NCBI GenBank assembly: GCA_947448625.1
Contig: CANFOT010000006.1
Span: 1 to 64,000 of the forward strand
Reading direction: 5' to 3'
From: Burkholderiaceae bacterium
Lineage (GTDB): Bacteria > Pseudomonadota > Gammaproteobacteria > Burkholderiales > Burkholderiaceae
Length of the DNA stretch: 64,000 nt
Shown here: positions 19,374 to 29,232 of the stretch, one piece after another
Layout: each line of letters begins with the position of its first letter
Position numbering within the stretch: the first letter of the stretch is position 1
Notes under the pieces: generated by a model
What the model was told of the DNA's origin: nothing
Seen by the model: the letters and a program-made list of their open reading frames with translations, nothing else
Database searches by the model: none
Translations under genes and position numbers: made by a program

Positions 19374-20411
19374 ATGAATCGTATTCTGATCATCGCCCCA
19401 AACTGGATTGGCGATGCCGTCATGTCCCAGCCCTTACTGGCAAATCTCAAAACAATTTACCCACAGTCTCAGATTGATGTTTTAGCAAGTACTTGGGTCG
19501 CCCCTATCTATCGAGCCTGCGCAGAAGTTAGCGAAGTCATTGAAGCCAAGTTAGAACATAAGCAATTGCAATGGGGCTTGCGCAAGCAACTTGCAAAAAA
19601 GCTGGAATCAAATCAATATGATGCTTGCTTTGTTCTACCTAATAGTCTGAAGTCTGCCCTCATTCCCTGGCTTGCCAATATCCCTTTTCGGATTGGCTAT
19701 CGTGGCGAGATGCGTTTTGGATTAATTAATCTTGCTTTAAATAATCCCAGCAAAATCAATCGTCCGCCGATGGCAGATCACTACCTCGCACTCAGTAATG
19801 CATTGGAGCATTCACAAAAGATGGACGCCAACAAGTCTGTCGACCCCAAGCTCAAAATTTCGCTTGCCGCTCAACAATCCGTTAGCGCTAAGTTGCAAGC
19901 ATCATCCATTAATGAAAAATTGATTTACGTGCTTTGCCCAGGCGCCGAGTACGGAGTCACAAAACGTTGGCCTGCCGATCACTTCGCCAATCTTGCGCAG
20001 CAATTAATTAGCAAGGCACCAGATGCCCATGTGATTCTGCTTGGCGGCAAAGGTGACCATGCTTTGGGCAAGGAAATTACTTCCCAGGCAATGAACACGC
20101 CTCAAATTCAGAATTGGTGTGGTGAGACCTCCCTCGATGAAGCAATTGCACTCATCGGGATGAGCAAAGCGCTAGTCAGTAATGACTCCGGATTAATGCA
20201 TATCGGCGCTGCATTGAAAGTTCCTCAGGTAGCTATCTTTGGCTCAAGTGATCCACACCATACGCCGCCACTATCCGATAAGGCTAAAGTTATTTGGCTC
20301 AACTTACCGTGCAGTCCTTGCCATAAAAGAGAGTGCCCGCTAGGACATCTCAAATGCTTAAAAGACATTTCTCCTAAAACTGTCTTGGATGCCATTCAAA
20401 CACTTCATTAA
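19374..20411 (+). CDS. waaF: ADP-heptose:LPS heptosyltransferase II
   Basis: A 345-residue GT9-family glycosyltransferase that adds heptose to the lipopolysaccharide inner core on the cytoplasmic side of the inner membrane. MNRILIIAPNWIGDAVMSQPL is the typical WaaF start. CPGAEYGVTKRWPADHFA (near 184-201) and SNDSGLMHIGAAL (near 265-277) form the ADP-heptose site. gmhB, which makes the heptose precursor, is at 53.6 kb. Confidence 0.92.
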   Translation: MNRILIIAPNWIGDAVMSQPLLANLKTIYPQSQIDVLASTWVAPIYRACAEVSEVIEAKLEHKQLQWGLRKQLAKKLESNQYDACFVLPNSLKSALIPWLANIPFRIGYRGEMRFGLINLALNNPSKINRPPMADHYLALSNALEHSQKMDANKSVDPKLKISLAAQQSVSAKLQASSINEKLIYVLCPGAEYGVTKRWPADHFANLAQQLISKAPDAHVILLGGKGDHALGKEITSQAMNTPQIQNWCGETSLDEAIALIGMSKALVSNDSGLMHIGAALKVPQVAIFGSSDPHHTPPLSDKAKVIWLNLPCSPCHKRECPLGHLKCLKDISPKTVLDAIQTLH

Positions 20412-20445
20412 TCTTTTAGCCTCACACATCATCAGAAAGTAAGCC

Positions 20446-20880
20446 ATGCCAAAACTAGCCAGACTTTTTCATAACGCAGATGAAGTGGTTGATGCATGGC
20501 GTGATGCCTTAAAACATCGTGACGTCAAAGGGGCTTTAGCGATCTGGCTAGATGATGACTCGATTACTTGCGTCCTCCCAGAAGGTCAACGTCTCAGCGG
20601 GCATGCAGAAATTCGGGCAGGCTTAGAGCGCCTCTTGGCTAAGCAAGCCCTCTTTTTAGAGCCAATTGCCTGCATTAGTCATTCTGTTTTAGGGGCGGCC
20701 GTTTATGACACTACCGAGGCCGTGCATCTGCGCGATGATCAAATTGAAGCAGAGTTCTTTCTCAATATTACCTTGGTACTCCTGCAAGATAGTCAAGGCT
20801 GGCGCATTGCCCACCTCCATGCAAGTCACTCCACTGAAGATACGTTTGATGCACCCTCTACTCCGCATGGATTGCATTAA
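20446..20880 (+). CDS. SnoaL-like (NTF2 fold) protein
   Basis: A 144-residue protein with the cone-shaped SnoaL/DUF4440 pattern: an N-terminal helix (DAWRDALKHRDVKGALAIWLD), a DDSITCVLPEG strand, and a C-terminal WRIAHLHASHS strand. Such proteins bind small ligands or act as isomerases, but no catalytic residues can be assigned. It lies 34 bases after waaF and upstream of an unknown gene. Confidence 0.7.
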   Translation: MPKLARLFHNADEVVDAWRDALKHRDVKGALAIWLDDDSITCVLPEGQRLSGHAEIRAGLERLLAKQALFLEPIACISHSVLGAAVYDTTEAVHLRDDQIEAEFFLNITLVLLQDSQGWRIAHLHASHSTEDTFDAPSTPHGLH

Positions 20881-20909
20881 TTAAATCATGGCGAACGGGT
20901 TGCTATTGC

Positions 20910-21524
20910 ATGGATGAGCAAGTACTGCGGTCACTAATTAAGTGGCCCAATACCCCCGATTGCTTTGGATGGCTGGCTTTAGATAGACGTGGCCAATGGC
21001 GTATGCGTGATGAATATGCGCAAGCCAATCAACTGTCCGGAAATGTGATCCAACACGCAGCTCTCAATGAATTCATTTCCAGAAACTATGCGCATGACTC
21101 TTTGGGGCGATATTTTTTTCAGAATGGTCCACAAAGGGTGTTTATCACATTAGATGCCACGCCATGGATTGCCAGAATAATTCCCAGTGAAAGTGGCCCT
21201 CAATTATTGACTCAATGCGGAACAGAAATTAGACCGCATAGCGCCCTGAGTGATGAGAGAGGCAATATCTATATCACTGGATTAGTCCTGCAATCACTCT
21301 CCGATCAAGTTAATAGTGCCGTATTTACTAAATCAGAATTCCTATCGCTTGCACTTTTACATGACCATGATTTAGATCTGTTTTCAGAGCAATCTCAGGT
21401 ACAAGAAGATGCCTGTAGCTTCAGGGGTTCTTGGCAATGGGCTGGCAAAACCCTAGCAATCGAACCCATTCACTCGATAGAGCTGAGTAAGCGCTTTAAC
21501 TTTGTCAAAGTACCGAGCAATTAA
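20910..21524 (+). CDS. Conserved hypothetical protein
   Basis: A 204-residue soluble protein that I do not recognise with confidence. It has no signal peptide or membrane segment. Its opening (LIKWPNTPDCFGWLALDRRGQWRM) and several Trp- and Asp-rich stretches resemble DUF proteins seen in betaproteobacteria with no assigned function. The start at 20910 lacks a clear ribosome site. Its stop codon abuts the stop of the converging bepA-like gene with no base between them. Confidence 0.65.
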   Translation: MDEQVLRSLIKWPNTPDCFGWLALDRRGQWRMRDEYAQANQLSGNVIQHAALNEFISRNYAHDSLGRYFFQNGPQRVFITLDATPWIARIIPSESGPQLLTQCGTEIRPHSALSDERGNIYITGLVLQSLSDQVNSAVFTKSEFLSLALLHDHDLDLFSEQSQVQEDACSFRGSWQWAGKTLAIEPIHSIELSKRFNFVKVPSN

Positions 21525-23243
21525 TTAGCTGGGCATATTTTTGCCCTGCTCCTTTAATTCTTCTTGATATTGCTTTTGCATTTCACGAAGACGCGCATCA
21601 ATACTAGAGGCTTGATAAAAATCAGCACCCCCGATCGATCTAGCAATCCTCAGCTGCTCAATGGCAGATGGCCACGCACCCTCAAGCGCATACTTTTCCC
21701 CAAGCGCGTAATGGCGCATCGGCACATTTTTGGCCTGGTCATAGGCATTAGAGAGCATGGTCCACCACACCACTTCATTAGGCTGCGCTCTAGTACGCGC
21801 CTTTAACCAGACAATGGCGTCATTAGTTCGACCTAGCTTTAGATAAGCATTCATCATCGCTGCACCAGCAGCATAGGATTGAGGGTATGCCTTGAGAGTG
21901 GCTTGAGCAATTTGCAGTGCCTCATCTCCCTTACCTCTAGCTAATGCTAGCTCCGACGCCGTAATGTCTAAAGAAAGACTTTGTCTCTGGATAGGTGAGC
22001 CTGGCGCGCTAGCGCTGTTGGCTAAATTTCGTGCTTGTTGCAAATAGCTTATGGCCTGATCAAACTTACCCTGTTTTTGTGCGATGAGTGCAAGCCCATA
22101 AAAACCCTCCATCTGTTTTCCTGGCGCCGACTGCTTACTTAGGCCCTCAAAGACATTCTTTAAGTCATACATCTGACCAGAGCTTCCAGACTGCTCCATA
22201 CGAGCGCGCGCCTTAACGAAGTAAAACTCTACAGCGGTGGCTACATTTCTATTGGCGATATTGCGAGCACGATCCTGCATATCAGCAATGCGATCGGTTG
22301 TTAATGGGTGAGTGCGGACATAGGAAGGAACTCCGCTATCCATAATTCCCGTTGCTTTTTGTAGTCGCTGGAAAAATCCTGGTGCGCCATTAACGTCATA
22401 ACCACTTGCGGTCAAAATCTGAAAGCCAACACGGTCAGCCTCTCGTTCGGCATCTCTCGAGTAGGACAATTGGTTGTTCACAGCCAATGCTTGCCCACCT
22501 TGCATCAACCCAGAGGCAGCACCTGGATTGCGCGAGGCAGCTAAAGCTCCTAGTACCATGCCGGCTAAAGCAATCATCATATTGGTAGCTTGCTTATCCA
22601 TTTGACGCGCCAGGTGGCGTTGCAAAACGTGGCCAGTCTCATGCCCCATAACCGAGGCCACTTCTGAATCGGTTTCAGCGCTAACCAATAATCCCGTATG
22701 AAAACCAATAAACCCGCCCGGTAATGCAAAAGCATTAATGCTGGCGTCTTTAACGGCAAAAACTTCAAAGTTATAGGCGCCACTACCCTGCTCATTAGCG
22801 CCACCCAGTTGCAATCGTTTAGCAGCTTGCAATAAGCGCTGCTCCATTTGATTTAAAAAATCATAAATGGGCAAGTCATTGGAGTAGTCAGGATCTGGAC
22901 GCAGCTGACGCATGATCATCTCGCCATATTTCTTCTCATCCATACGACTTAAGCTGTCCCCGCCAGGATCACCCATATCAGGGAGAACAAAGCTTGGCTG
23001 GGTCTGGGGGGTATTGCGTGATGGCAGATTCGAAGAGCGAGCATCGGGTGACTGAACTGCTCTACCCAAGTTCTGCAAAGCCGCAGACTCACCTTGTACC
23101 GATACATCCCCCACTGCTAAAGAAGATGCAGGGCCGGCCGCATACACAAATCCAGCGCTTGGCCAAGCCAAACTTAAAATAAGCTGGCTAACCAAAATTC
23201 GCTTAAATAGCGCTAATTTTTGTGATGTCTTTATGACTTGCAT
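21525..23243 (-). CDS. bepA: Periplasmic M48 metalloprotease with TPR repeats, BepA/YfgC-like
   Basis: A 572-residue exported zinc protease and chaperone that monitors outer-membrane protein assembly, including LptD. Residues 1-36 are a signal peptide. The zinc motif is H201-E-T-G-H205 in [14 protein letters not shown], with the third ligand in [11 protein letters not shown]-terminal TPR-like helices run from about 330 to 560. It is longer than E. coli BepA (487) because of an N-terminal linker (about 40-100) rich in Ser and Pro. It is divergent from moaC. Confidence 0.87.
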   Translation of the reverse strand: MQVIKTSQKLALFKRILVSQLILSLAWPSAGFVYAAGPASSLAVGDVSVQGESAALQNLGRAVQSPDARSSNLPSRNTPQTQPSFVLPDMGDPGGDSLSRMDEKKYGEMIMRQLRPDPDYSNDLPIYDFLNQMEQRLLQAAKRLQLGGANEQGSGAYNFEVFAVKDASINAFALPGGFIGFHTGLLVSAETDSEVASVMGHETGHVLQRHLARQMDKQATNMMIALAGMVLGALAASRNPGAASGLMQGGQALAVNNQLSYSRDAEREADRVGFQILTASGYDVNGAPGFFQRLQKATGIMDSGVPSYVRTHPLTTDRIADMQDRARNIANRNVATAVEFYFVKARARMEQSGSSGQMYDLKNVFEGLSKQSAPGKQMEGFYGLALIAQKQGKFDQAISYLQQARNLANSASAPGSPIQRQSLSLDITASELALARGKGDEALQIAQATLKAYPQSYAAGAAMMNAYLKLGRTNDAIVWLKARTRAQPNEVVWWTMLSNAYDQAKNVPMRHYALGEKYALEGAWPSAIEQLRIARSIGGADFYQASSIDARLREMQKQYQEELKEQGKNMPS

Positions 23244-23266
23244 CCCTATATGGTAAAACTTATCCC

Positions 23267-23740
23267 ATGAACAAACTAACTCATTTTGACGCCAGTGGGC
23301 AAGCCCATATGGTCAATGTTGGAGATAAACCCAATACCCGCCGAATTGCGATTGCAACAGGCAAGATCACCATGCTCCCAGAGACTTTTAGCATGATTGA
23401 AGCGGGCACCCATAAAAAGGGGGATGTCTTAGGCATTGCAAGAATTGCAGGCATTCAGGCATCCAAAAAAACATCTGATTTGATCCCTCTGTGCCATCCA
23501 TTAGCCCTGACACATGTGAGCCTGGAGTTTGCCCTTAATAAAGAAACCAGCAGCATTTCCTGCCAAGTCAGGGCTGAGACTACTGGTCCCACTGGCGTTG
23601 AAATGGAAGCGCTTACCGCAGTCCAAGTCGCCCTCCTCACCATTTATGACATGGCCAAAGCTGTTGACCGAGGTATGGTGATGGGTGATGTCCATCTACT
23701 TGAGAAGAGTGGGGGCAAGTCTGGGGAATGGAAGGCGTAA
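23267..23740 (+). CDS. moaC: Cyclic pyranopterin monophosphate synthase
   Basis: A 157-residue enzyme that completes the first stage of molybdenum-cofactor synthesis after Moa[13 protein letters not shown] (73-84) and the C-terminal GGKSGEW are the signature. It stands alone in this window, with no moaA, moaD or moaE beside it, and a strong palindrome follows it. Confidence 0.95.
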   Translation: MNKLTHFDASGQAHMVNVGDKPNTRRIAIATGKITMLPETFSMIEAGTHKKGDVLGIARIAGIQASKKTSDLIPLCHPLALTHVSLEFALNKETSSISCQVRAETTGPTGVEMEALTAVQVALLTIYDMAKAVDRGMVMGDVHLLEKSGGKSGEWKA

Positions 23741-23764
23741 ATAATTGCGGCTCAACTCAAAGCA

Positions 23765-23790
23765 ATGAAGCCACCCTAGGGTGGCTTCAT
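23765..23790. terminator. Palindrome between moaC and the pilin gene, probable bidirectional terminator
   Basis: A perfect 26-base inverted repeat centred on CCCTAGGG, with arms ATGAAGCCACCCT / AGGGTGGCTTCAT. The gene ends converge here. The T-tracts are poor on both sides, so termination strength is uncertain. Confidence 0.6.
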
Positions 23791-23811
23791 AATTTATAAA
23801 TACTTGCGCTC

Positions 23812-24309
23812 TTATTTAGTAATTCGGCACTCTGAAGGCAGCAACTGAGGCAATAAATTAGTCTCAGTGGAACGGCAAGACCAGCCCCCAGCCCATGTAG
23901 AGCCATCTGGCTTCGATAGATCAATTGCCTTTGGAACATTAGCATCTGGGTCATTCGTGGGAATGAGATGCAATGTATTTTTATTGTCTGGCGCCACATT
24001 ATTTTGAAAGTCGATTGCAATAGCGCCTGAAGGCGTGATCTCAATTAACTTCACACTGCGTGTTGGCACAAAGGTAAATGAGCCACTGGTTGCCTCATCC
24101 ATCGCCACGGTGCCCCTACTTGCAAAAGCCTCCGTGACAGCTAGCTTTGCACTGGAGGAAAGATTCATGCCTTCTACGATCCGACTGCGGGCGATGTAGT
24201 CTTGGTATTGAGGAACCGCAACGGCTACCAAAATACCGATGATGGCAACAACCACCATCACCTCAATTAAAGTAAATCCAGATTCCTGTTGCTGATCTTT
24301 CATGGTCAT
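23812..24309 (-). CDS. Type IV pilin (PilA-like major or minor pilin)
   Basis: A 165-residue class IVa prepilin. The short charged leader ends at G11, with cleavage before F12 in [19 protein letters not shown]16 is the conserved Glu5 of the mature pilin. The first mature helix is fully typical. Two C-terminal cysteines, C145 and C161, can form the disulfide-bonded D-region. The start may be M1 or M3. No other pil genes are nearby. Pilins support twitching, adhesion and DNA uptake. Confidence 0.9.
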   Translation of the reverse strand: MTMKDQQQESGFTLIEVMVVVAIIGILVAVAVPQYQDYIARSRIVEGMNLSSSAKLAVTEAFASRGTVAMDEATSGSFTFVPTRSVKLIEITPSGAIAIDFQNNVAPDNKNTLHLIPTNDPDANVPKAIDLSKPDGSTWAGGWSCRSTETNLLPQLLPSECRITK

Positions 24310-24383
24310 CGTTATTGGCTCCTGAGGTTGAATGCCTCATCATCCAGTCTATACCCATAAGCCTCAAGACCTGCTAATGTAAG

Positions 24384-24410
24384 AAAAGCCGGCTTTTAAG
24401 GCCGGCTTTT
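24384..24410. terminator. Terminator downstream of the terC-like gene
   Basis: A 10-bp stem AAAAGCCGGC / GCCGGCTTTT with a 7-base loop. On the minus strand it ends the terC-like transcript before the pilin gene. It has A and T tails on both sides and could work in either direction. Confidence 0.85.
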
Positions 24411-24430
24411 CTGATTAATGCGAGAGAAAA

Positions 24431-25138
24431 TTAATGCGCCTCTTTGGCCGCGTTCTTTTTCTTCATATAGGTGCCAAGAAGGATAACGATAGCCACGCCA
24501 ATCACCTCGAATGCCAACTTAGCATCACCTAGTGCCGCCTGAATACTATCTTTAATGGCCGGATCTTCAACCAACATGCCACCAGCCAGCAAGCCCAATA
24601 AGCCCGCACCCAAAGTAATAATGATCGGGAAACGCTCCATTACTTTGAGCAACATTGCGCTACCAAAAATAATTAATGGAATAGACATGCCTAAGCCGAC
24701 GATCAAGAGCAATAAACGAGTCTCTTCGGGACCTTTTTGAGCGGCGGCAGCAACTGCCAATACATTATCTAAGCTCATTACCAAGTCAGCAATCAAGATA
24801 GTGCGGATAGCCGCCCAAATACTAGTCTTACCCTCAAGATGCTCCTCACCGTCGCTATCAGCCAATAACTGAACACCAATGTAGACGAGCAAAATTGCAC
24901 CAACGATTTTTAAATATGGGAGGCTCAACAATGCAACGGCAGTGATAGTCAAAATCACTCGCAAAACAATTGCTGCGGCACTACCCCAGAAAATGGCTTT
25001 CTTTTGCTGGGCAGGGGCCAAATTGCGTGACGCCAATGCAATCACAACTGCGTTATCACCAGACAATAAAATATTGGCAACGATGATTGAGAGCAATGCC
25101 GCCCAAAACGTTGCATCAGAAAAAGCTGAAAAATCCAT
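24431..25138 (-). CDS. TerC-family integral membrane protein (YjbE-like)
   Basis: A 235-residue inner-membrane protein with about seven hydrophobic segments. NILLSGDNAVVIALASRNL (22-40) and IADLVMSLDNVLAVAAAA (about 115-132) are the paired DN-containing motifs of the TerC fold, which are linked to metal (often Mn2+) export. The subgroup resembles Bacillus YjbE. The 84 bases upstream are too short for a yybP-ykoY riboswitch, and I see none. Confidence 0.88.
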   Translation of the reverse strand: MDFSAFSDATFWAALLSIIVANILLSGDNAVVIALASRNLAPAQQKKAIFWGSAAAIVLRVILTITAVALLSLPYLKIVGAILLVYIGVQLLADSDGEEHLEGKTSIWAAIRTILIADLVMSLDNVLAVAAAAQKGPEETRLLLLIVGLGMSIPLIIFGSAMLLKVMERFPIIITLGAGLLGLLAGGMLVEDPAIKDSIQAALGDAKLAFEVIGVAIVILLGTYMKKKNAAKEAH

Positions 25139-25186
25139 AATGTCTCCGTACTTTTATATGTTTTAGTTTTAGCTACAAGGCACAAC

Positions 25187-25220
25187 AAAAAGCATGCCGA
25201 CGAATCAGCATGCTTTTTTT
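25187..25220. terminator. Rho-independent terminator of sucCD
   Basis: An 11-bp stem AAAAAGCATGC / GCATGCTTTTT encloses a 10-base loop, with T-rich ends on both strands. It lies directly after the sucD stop on the minus strand. Confidence 0.88.
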
Positions 25221-25222
25221 GA

Positions 25223-26116
25223 TTACAACATAGCTTTGAGTAAAGCAGCCATTTCTGACGGGTTTCTAGTTACCTTAAAACCACACTCTTCCATTACGGC
25301 AAGCTTAGCATCGGCTGTATCAGCACCGCCAGAAATCAATGCGCCAGCATGGCCCATACGTTTTCCAGGAGGCGCGGTTACACCAGCAATGAAACCAACT
25401 ACTGGCTTTTTCATATTAGCCTTGCACCAGCGAGCTGCTTCAGCCTCATCTGGACCACCAATTTCGCCAATCATAATGACCGCATCAGTATCAGGGTCTT
25501 CGTTGAACATTCTCATGACATCAATGTGCTTCAAGCCATTGATTGGGTCGCCACCGATACCTACCGCTGTGGACTGACCTAAGCCAATCGCTGTTAATTG
25601 ACCAACCGCTTCATAAGTCAAAGTACCAGAACGACTCACCACACCGATACGACCCTTTTTATGAATATGGCCAGGCATGATGCCGATTTTAATTTCGTCT
25701 GGAGTAATAATTCCAGGGCAATTTGGGCCAAGCAGCAAAGTCTTCTTGCCACCAGCAGCTTCTTTTGCAGTCATCTTGTTGCGCACTTCCAGCATATCCT
25801 TGACTGGAATGCCTTCAGTAATGCAAATAACAAAATCTAGATCAGCCTCAACAGCCTCCCAAATAGCAGCAGCAGCACCCGGAGGCGGCACATAAATTAC
25901 AGAAGTAGTAGCACCAGTTTGCTGAGCAGCTTCTTTTACAGTTCCATAAATTGGAATATTGAAAATAGACTCGCCTGCTTTTTTAGGATTTACACCAGCT
26001 ACAAAACAATTTTTACCGTTTGCGTATTCTTGGCACTTCTCAGTGTGGAATTGGCCAGTCTTACCAGTAATACCTTGAGTAATTACTTTAGTATTTTTAT
26101 TTACCAAAATAGACAT
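25223..26116 (-). CDS. sucD: Succinyl-CoA synthetase, alpha subunit
   Basis: A 297-residue TCA-cycle subunit that carries the phosphohistidine and the CoA site. ITGKTGQFHTEKCQEYANGK binds CoA in the N-terminal Rossmann domain, and GHAGALISGGADTADAK includes the active-site His. It starts 15 bases after sucC, with a terminator right after its stop. Confidence 0.97.
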   Translation of the reverse strand: MSILVNKNTKVITQGITGKTGQFHTEKCQEYANGKNCFVAGVNPKKAGESIFNIPIYGTVKEAAQQTGATTSVIYVPPPGAAAAIWEAVEADLDFVICITEGIPVKDMLEVRNKMTAKEAAGGKKTLLLGPNCPGIITPDEIKIGIMPGHIHKKGRIGVVSRSGTLTYEAVGQLTAIGLGQSTAVGIGGDPINGLKHIDVMRMFNEDPDTDAVIMIGEIGGPDEAEAARWCKANMKKPVVGFIAGVTAPPGKRMGHAGALISGGADTADAKLAVMEECGFKVTRNPSEMAALLKAML

Positions 26117-26131
26117 ATTGAAGTTCCTTGA

Positions 26132-27301
26132 TTATTTGTTTTTCGCAACAGCAGCAACTACCTTAGTAGCAGCTTCAGCCATTGAATCGGCGCTAATGAT
26201 TGGCAAACCAGAGTCCGCAAGAATCTTCTTGCCCAACTCCTCGTTGGTACCCTTCATGCGCACAACCAAAGGTACAGTCAAGTTCACCGCTTTACATGCT
26301 GTCACTACGCCATCGGCGATCACATCGCAGCGCATAATGCCGCCGAAAATATTTACCAAAATTGCTTCCACGCTCTTGTTCTTCAGCATGATCTTGAAAG
26401 CTTCAGTTACCTTCTCTGCAGTTGCGCCACCACCAACGTCCAGGAAGTTTGCTGGCTCGCCGCCAAACAACTTAATAGTGTCCATGGTAGCCATTGCCAA
26501 GCCAGCACCATTCACCAAGCAACCAATGTTGCCGTCAAGTGAGATGTAAGCCAAGTCAAATTTAGAGGCTTCAATTTCAGCAGCATCTTCTTCATCAATA
26601 TCGCGATAAGCCACGATTTCTGGATGACGATACAAAGCATTTGGATCGAAGTTGAATTTAGCATCAAGTGCCTTGATCTTGCCATTGCCTTCAAGAATCA
26701 ATGGGTTGATCTCAACCAATGAAGCATCGGTTTCCCAATAGGTCTTGTACAAATTCTTGAACACATCTCGTGCCATTGGAATGGAAGCCTCTGGAACGCC
26801 AATACCTTTAGCAATGATGTCGCAATCAGCGTCTGTCAAACCAACCAATGGATCAACAAACACTTTAATAATTTTTTCTGGATGAGATTCTGCAACCTCT
26901 TCAATATCCATGCCGCCTTCGCTAGACGCCATGATCACATTCTTTTGAGTTCCACGGTCAGTAACGATACTGAAGTAATACTCTTTCTTAATGTCAGCGC
27001 CGTCTTCGATTAAGAGGCGATTTACTTTTTGACCCTCTGGGCCAGTTTGATGGGTCTTTAGTTGCATGCCCAAAATTTCAGAAGCGTACTTTTTCACTTC
27101 GTCCATGCTGCGCGCTAATTTCACGCCGCCGCCTTTACCACGACCACCCGCATGAATTTGTGCTTTCACAACCCATACTGGACCGCCTAATTTTTCGGCA
27201 GCTTTAATTGCCTCATCAACACTAAATGCAGGAATGCCATTTGGAACAGGCACATTAAATTGGCGTAGTAATTCTTTGCCTTGGTACTCGTGAATTTTCA
27301 T
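26132..27301 (-). CDS. sucC: Succinyl-CoA synthetase, beta subunit
   Basis: A 389-residue ATP-grasp subunit that makes ATP or GTP from succinyl-Co[39 protein letters not shown] (46-63), and [18 protein letters not shown] with [11 protein letters not shown] are hallmark segments. A GGGAG ribosome site lies before the ATG. The 189-base gap upstream, up to recX, holds its promoter, though I cannot place it firmly. Confidence 0.97.
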   Translation of the reverse strand: MKIHEYQGKELLRQFNVPVPNGIPAFSVDEAIKAAEKLGGPVWVVKAQIHAGGRGKGGGVKLARSMDEVKKYASEILGMQLKTHQTGPEGQKVNRLLIEDGADIKKEYYFSIVTDRGTQKNVIMASSEGGMDIEEVAESHPEKIIKVFVDPLVGLTDADCDIIAKGIGVPEASIPMARDVFKNLYKTYWETDASLVEINPLILEGNGKIKALDAKFNFDPNALYRHPEIVAYRDIDEEDAAEIEASKFDLAYISLDGNIGCLVNGAGLAMATMDTIKLFGGEPANFLDVGGGATAEKVTEAFKIMLKNKSVEAILVNIFGGIMRCDVIADGVVTACKAVNLTVPLVVRMKGTNEELGKKILADSGLPIISADSMAEAATKVVAAVAKNK

Positions 27302-27490
27302 TATTACTCCCGAAACGGTATCTTTTTTAGCAAGCGATGAGGATTTGTAAAACCGATTTCACCATAATCACCTACCCGATTAGCATTGCACTTTTACAAG
27401 TTCTGCTAAATAGGCGGGAACGGCTTGACCGACTCCATAAGTCTATCATGCTGCAATGCGGCAAGAGAGCATGTTAGCTCCGTACTTCCC

Positions 27491-28027
27491 CTAGTCGGGA
27501 CGCCCTGCTACCACCTTAGAGACCACATCTGAGCTAAAGCCCTTAGAAGCCAGAAATCGATACTGTCGGGCCCGCTCTTTTTGCTCTGTTGCTAGAGCCC
27601 CAAACTTCCTATTCCAGAGATCATGTGCACGTTGGTATTCAGTTTCTTTGAGGCCCTTGAGGAGGTCGGCTGTCTTTGCGCCGTCTACTCCAGCCTGTGC
27701 AAGCTCATCTTGTATTTTTCTAGCTCCGAAGCGCTCACTTCGACGCCGCACCAAGGCCTCCGCAAAACGCTGGTCAGATAGCCAACCTCGGGCTTCAAAA
27801 TCATCCAAAACATTCTCAATCTGCAACTCCAGAGGCGGTCCTGACACAGATACTTCAGAATCATCTTCCAATGGATTGAGCTTGAGCATCCTTGCCTCCG
27901 ACTCTTGCAACTTGGCAGCCAAACCCTTGCGACTGTACTCTCGCATAGATAAAAGACGCAAAGCCCGAGCTTTTAGACTCGGGCTTTGTTTCTTACCTTT
28001 TTTAGCTGTGCCGCCTAGCTCTGACAT
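27491..28027 (-). CDS. recX: RecA regulatory protein RecX
   Basis: A 178-residue RecA modulator built of three-helix repeats. The segments RALRLLSMREYSRKGLAAKLQ, ENVLDDFEARGWLSDQRFAEALVRRR and YRFLASKGFSSDVVSKVV match RecX repeats. An N-terminal Lys-rich tail is present. It starts 7 bases after recA, so it shares the SOS-controlled transcript. Confidence 0.9.
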   Translation of the reverse strand: MSELGGTAKKGKKQSPSLKARALRLLSMREYSRKGLAAKLQESEARMLKLNPLEDDSEVSVSGPPLELQIENVLDDFEARGWLSDQRFAEALVRRRSERFGARKIQDELAQAGVDGAKTADLLKGLKETEYQRAHDLWNRKFGALATEQKERARQYRFLASKGFSSDVVSKVVAGRPD

Positions 28028-28034
28028 CGCAGAA

Positions 28035-29123
28035 TTACGCCTCCTCTTCTTCGCTTAAAACATCGCTTACTACTGCCGTTCCAGCCTTCACACCTAATTT
28101 CGCACGTATCTTAGCTTCAATATCTTGAGCAATGGCTGGATTCTCTTTTAAGAACTCGCGCACATTGTCTTTTCCCTGTCCAATACGATCACCGTTATAG
28201 GCATACCAAGAGCCTGATTTCTCAACAATATCGGCCTCTACACCCATATCGATAATTTCACCTTCTCTTGAAATACCGGCGCCGTACATGATGTCAAAAA
28301 TAGCTTCGCGGAATGGCGGGGAGACCTTGTTCTTTACAACCTTCACGCGTGTCTCATTACCAACAATTTCATCGCCCTTCTTGATGCTACCGATACGACG
28401 AATATCTAAGCGCATAGAAGCGTAGAACTTCAAGGCATTGCCACCAGTAGTGGTTTCTGGGGAGCCAAACATGACGCCAATCTTCATACGAATCTGGTTA
28501 ATAAAGATCACTGTTGTATTGGTGCGCTTAATGGCACCAGTGAGCTTGCGCAATGCTTGGCTCATCAGGCGCGCCTGTAGACCTGGCAATGAATCACCCA
28601 TGTCACCCTCGATCTCTGCCCTTGGAACCAAGGCTGCTACGGAGTCAATCACAATTAGATCAATGGAACCTGAACGCACTAAAGCATCAGCAATTTCCAA
28701 AGCTTGCTCGCCAGTATCTGGCTGAGAAATCAATAAATTATTAACATCTACACCCAAGCGTGAGGCGTACTGAACATCTAAAGCATGCTCGGCATCGATA
28801 AAGGCGCAAGTTCCACCAATCTTTTGCATCTCTGCAATCGCATGCAAAGTGAGTGTTGTCTTGCCTGATGATTCCGGACCGTAAATCTCAATCACGCGCC
28901 CGCGGGCTAAACCACCAACTCCAAGTGCAATATCCAAACCTAATGAACCGCTGGAAACCACCTGAATATCCTGATGAATCTCTGCATCGCCCAATCTCAT
29001 GATTGAGCCCTTACCAAATTGCTTCTCAATTTGCGCCAAGGCTGCTGTCAATGCTTTTTGCTTGTCTCCGCTCATGCCATCAAATTCTGATGAGGCTGAT
29101 TTTTTCTTATCATCCAAGGCCAT
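28035..29123 (-). CDS. recA: Recombinase RecA
   Basis: A 362-residue strand-exchange ATPase and SOS co-protease. The Walker A motif is GPESSGKTT (82-90). [18 protein letters not shown] and the L1/L2 region with [21 protein letters not shown] are typical. The acidic C-terminus ends EEEEA. A LexA box lies about 75 bases upstream, and recX follows. Confidence 0.98.
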   Translation of the reverse strand: MALDDKKKSASSEFDGMSGDKQKALTAALAQIEKQFGKGSIMRLGDAEIHQDIQVVSSGSLGLDIALGVGGLARGRVIEIYGPESSGKTTLTLHAIAEMQKIGGTCAFIDAEHALDVQYASRLGVDVNNLLISQPDTGEQALEIADALVRSGSIDLIVIDSVAALVPRAEIEGDMGDSLPGLQARLMSQALRKLTGAIKRTNTTVIFINQIRMKIGVMFGSPETTTGGNALKFYASMRLDIRRIGSIKKGDEIVGNETRVKVVKNKVSPPFREAIFDIMYGAGISREGEIIDMGVEADIVEKSGSWYAYNGDRIGQGKDNVREFLKENPAIAQDIEAKIRAKLGVKAGTAVVSDVLSEEEEA

Positions 29124-29195
29124 TTTTTATTCCTTTTTCGCTATGTATTGGGCTTTTTCCCGAAGTTTCTGTATTTTTCAACAACTCAGAAGTCA

Positions 29196-29211
29196 CTGTA
29201 TATAAAAACAG
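29196..29211. promoter_or_regulatory. LexA (SOS) box of recA
   Basis: CTGTATATAAAAACAG fits CTGT-N8-ACAG and is flanked by TA on the outer sides of one arm, close to the E. coli consensus. It overlaps a candidate minus-strand promoter (TTGCAA 29218-29223 and TATACA 29197-29202, only 15 bases apart). It sits 22 bases past the DUF2878 stop and upstream of recA. Confidence 0.9.
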
Positions 29212-29232
29212 TACTATTTGCAAGAAACTTTT

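Noticed and set aside
25139-25186. yybP-ykoY manganese riboswitch upstream of the TerC-family gene
   Set aside because: The gap to the sucD terminator is too short and no matching fold is seen.
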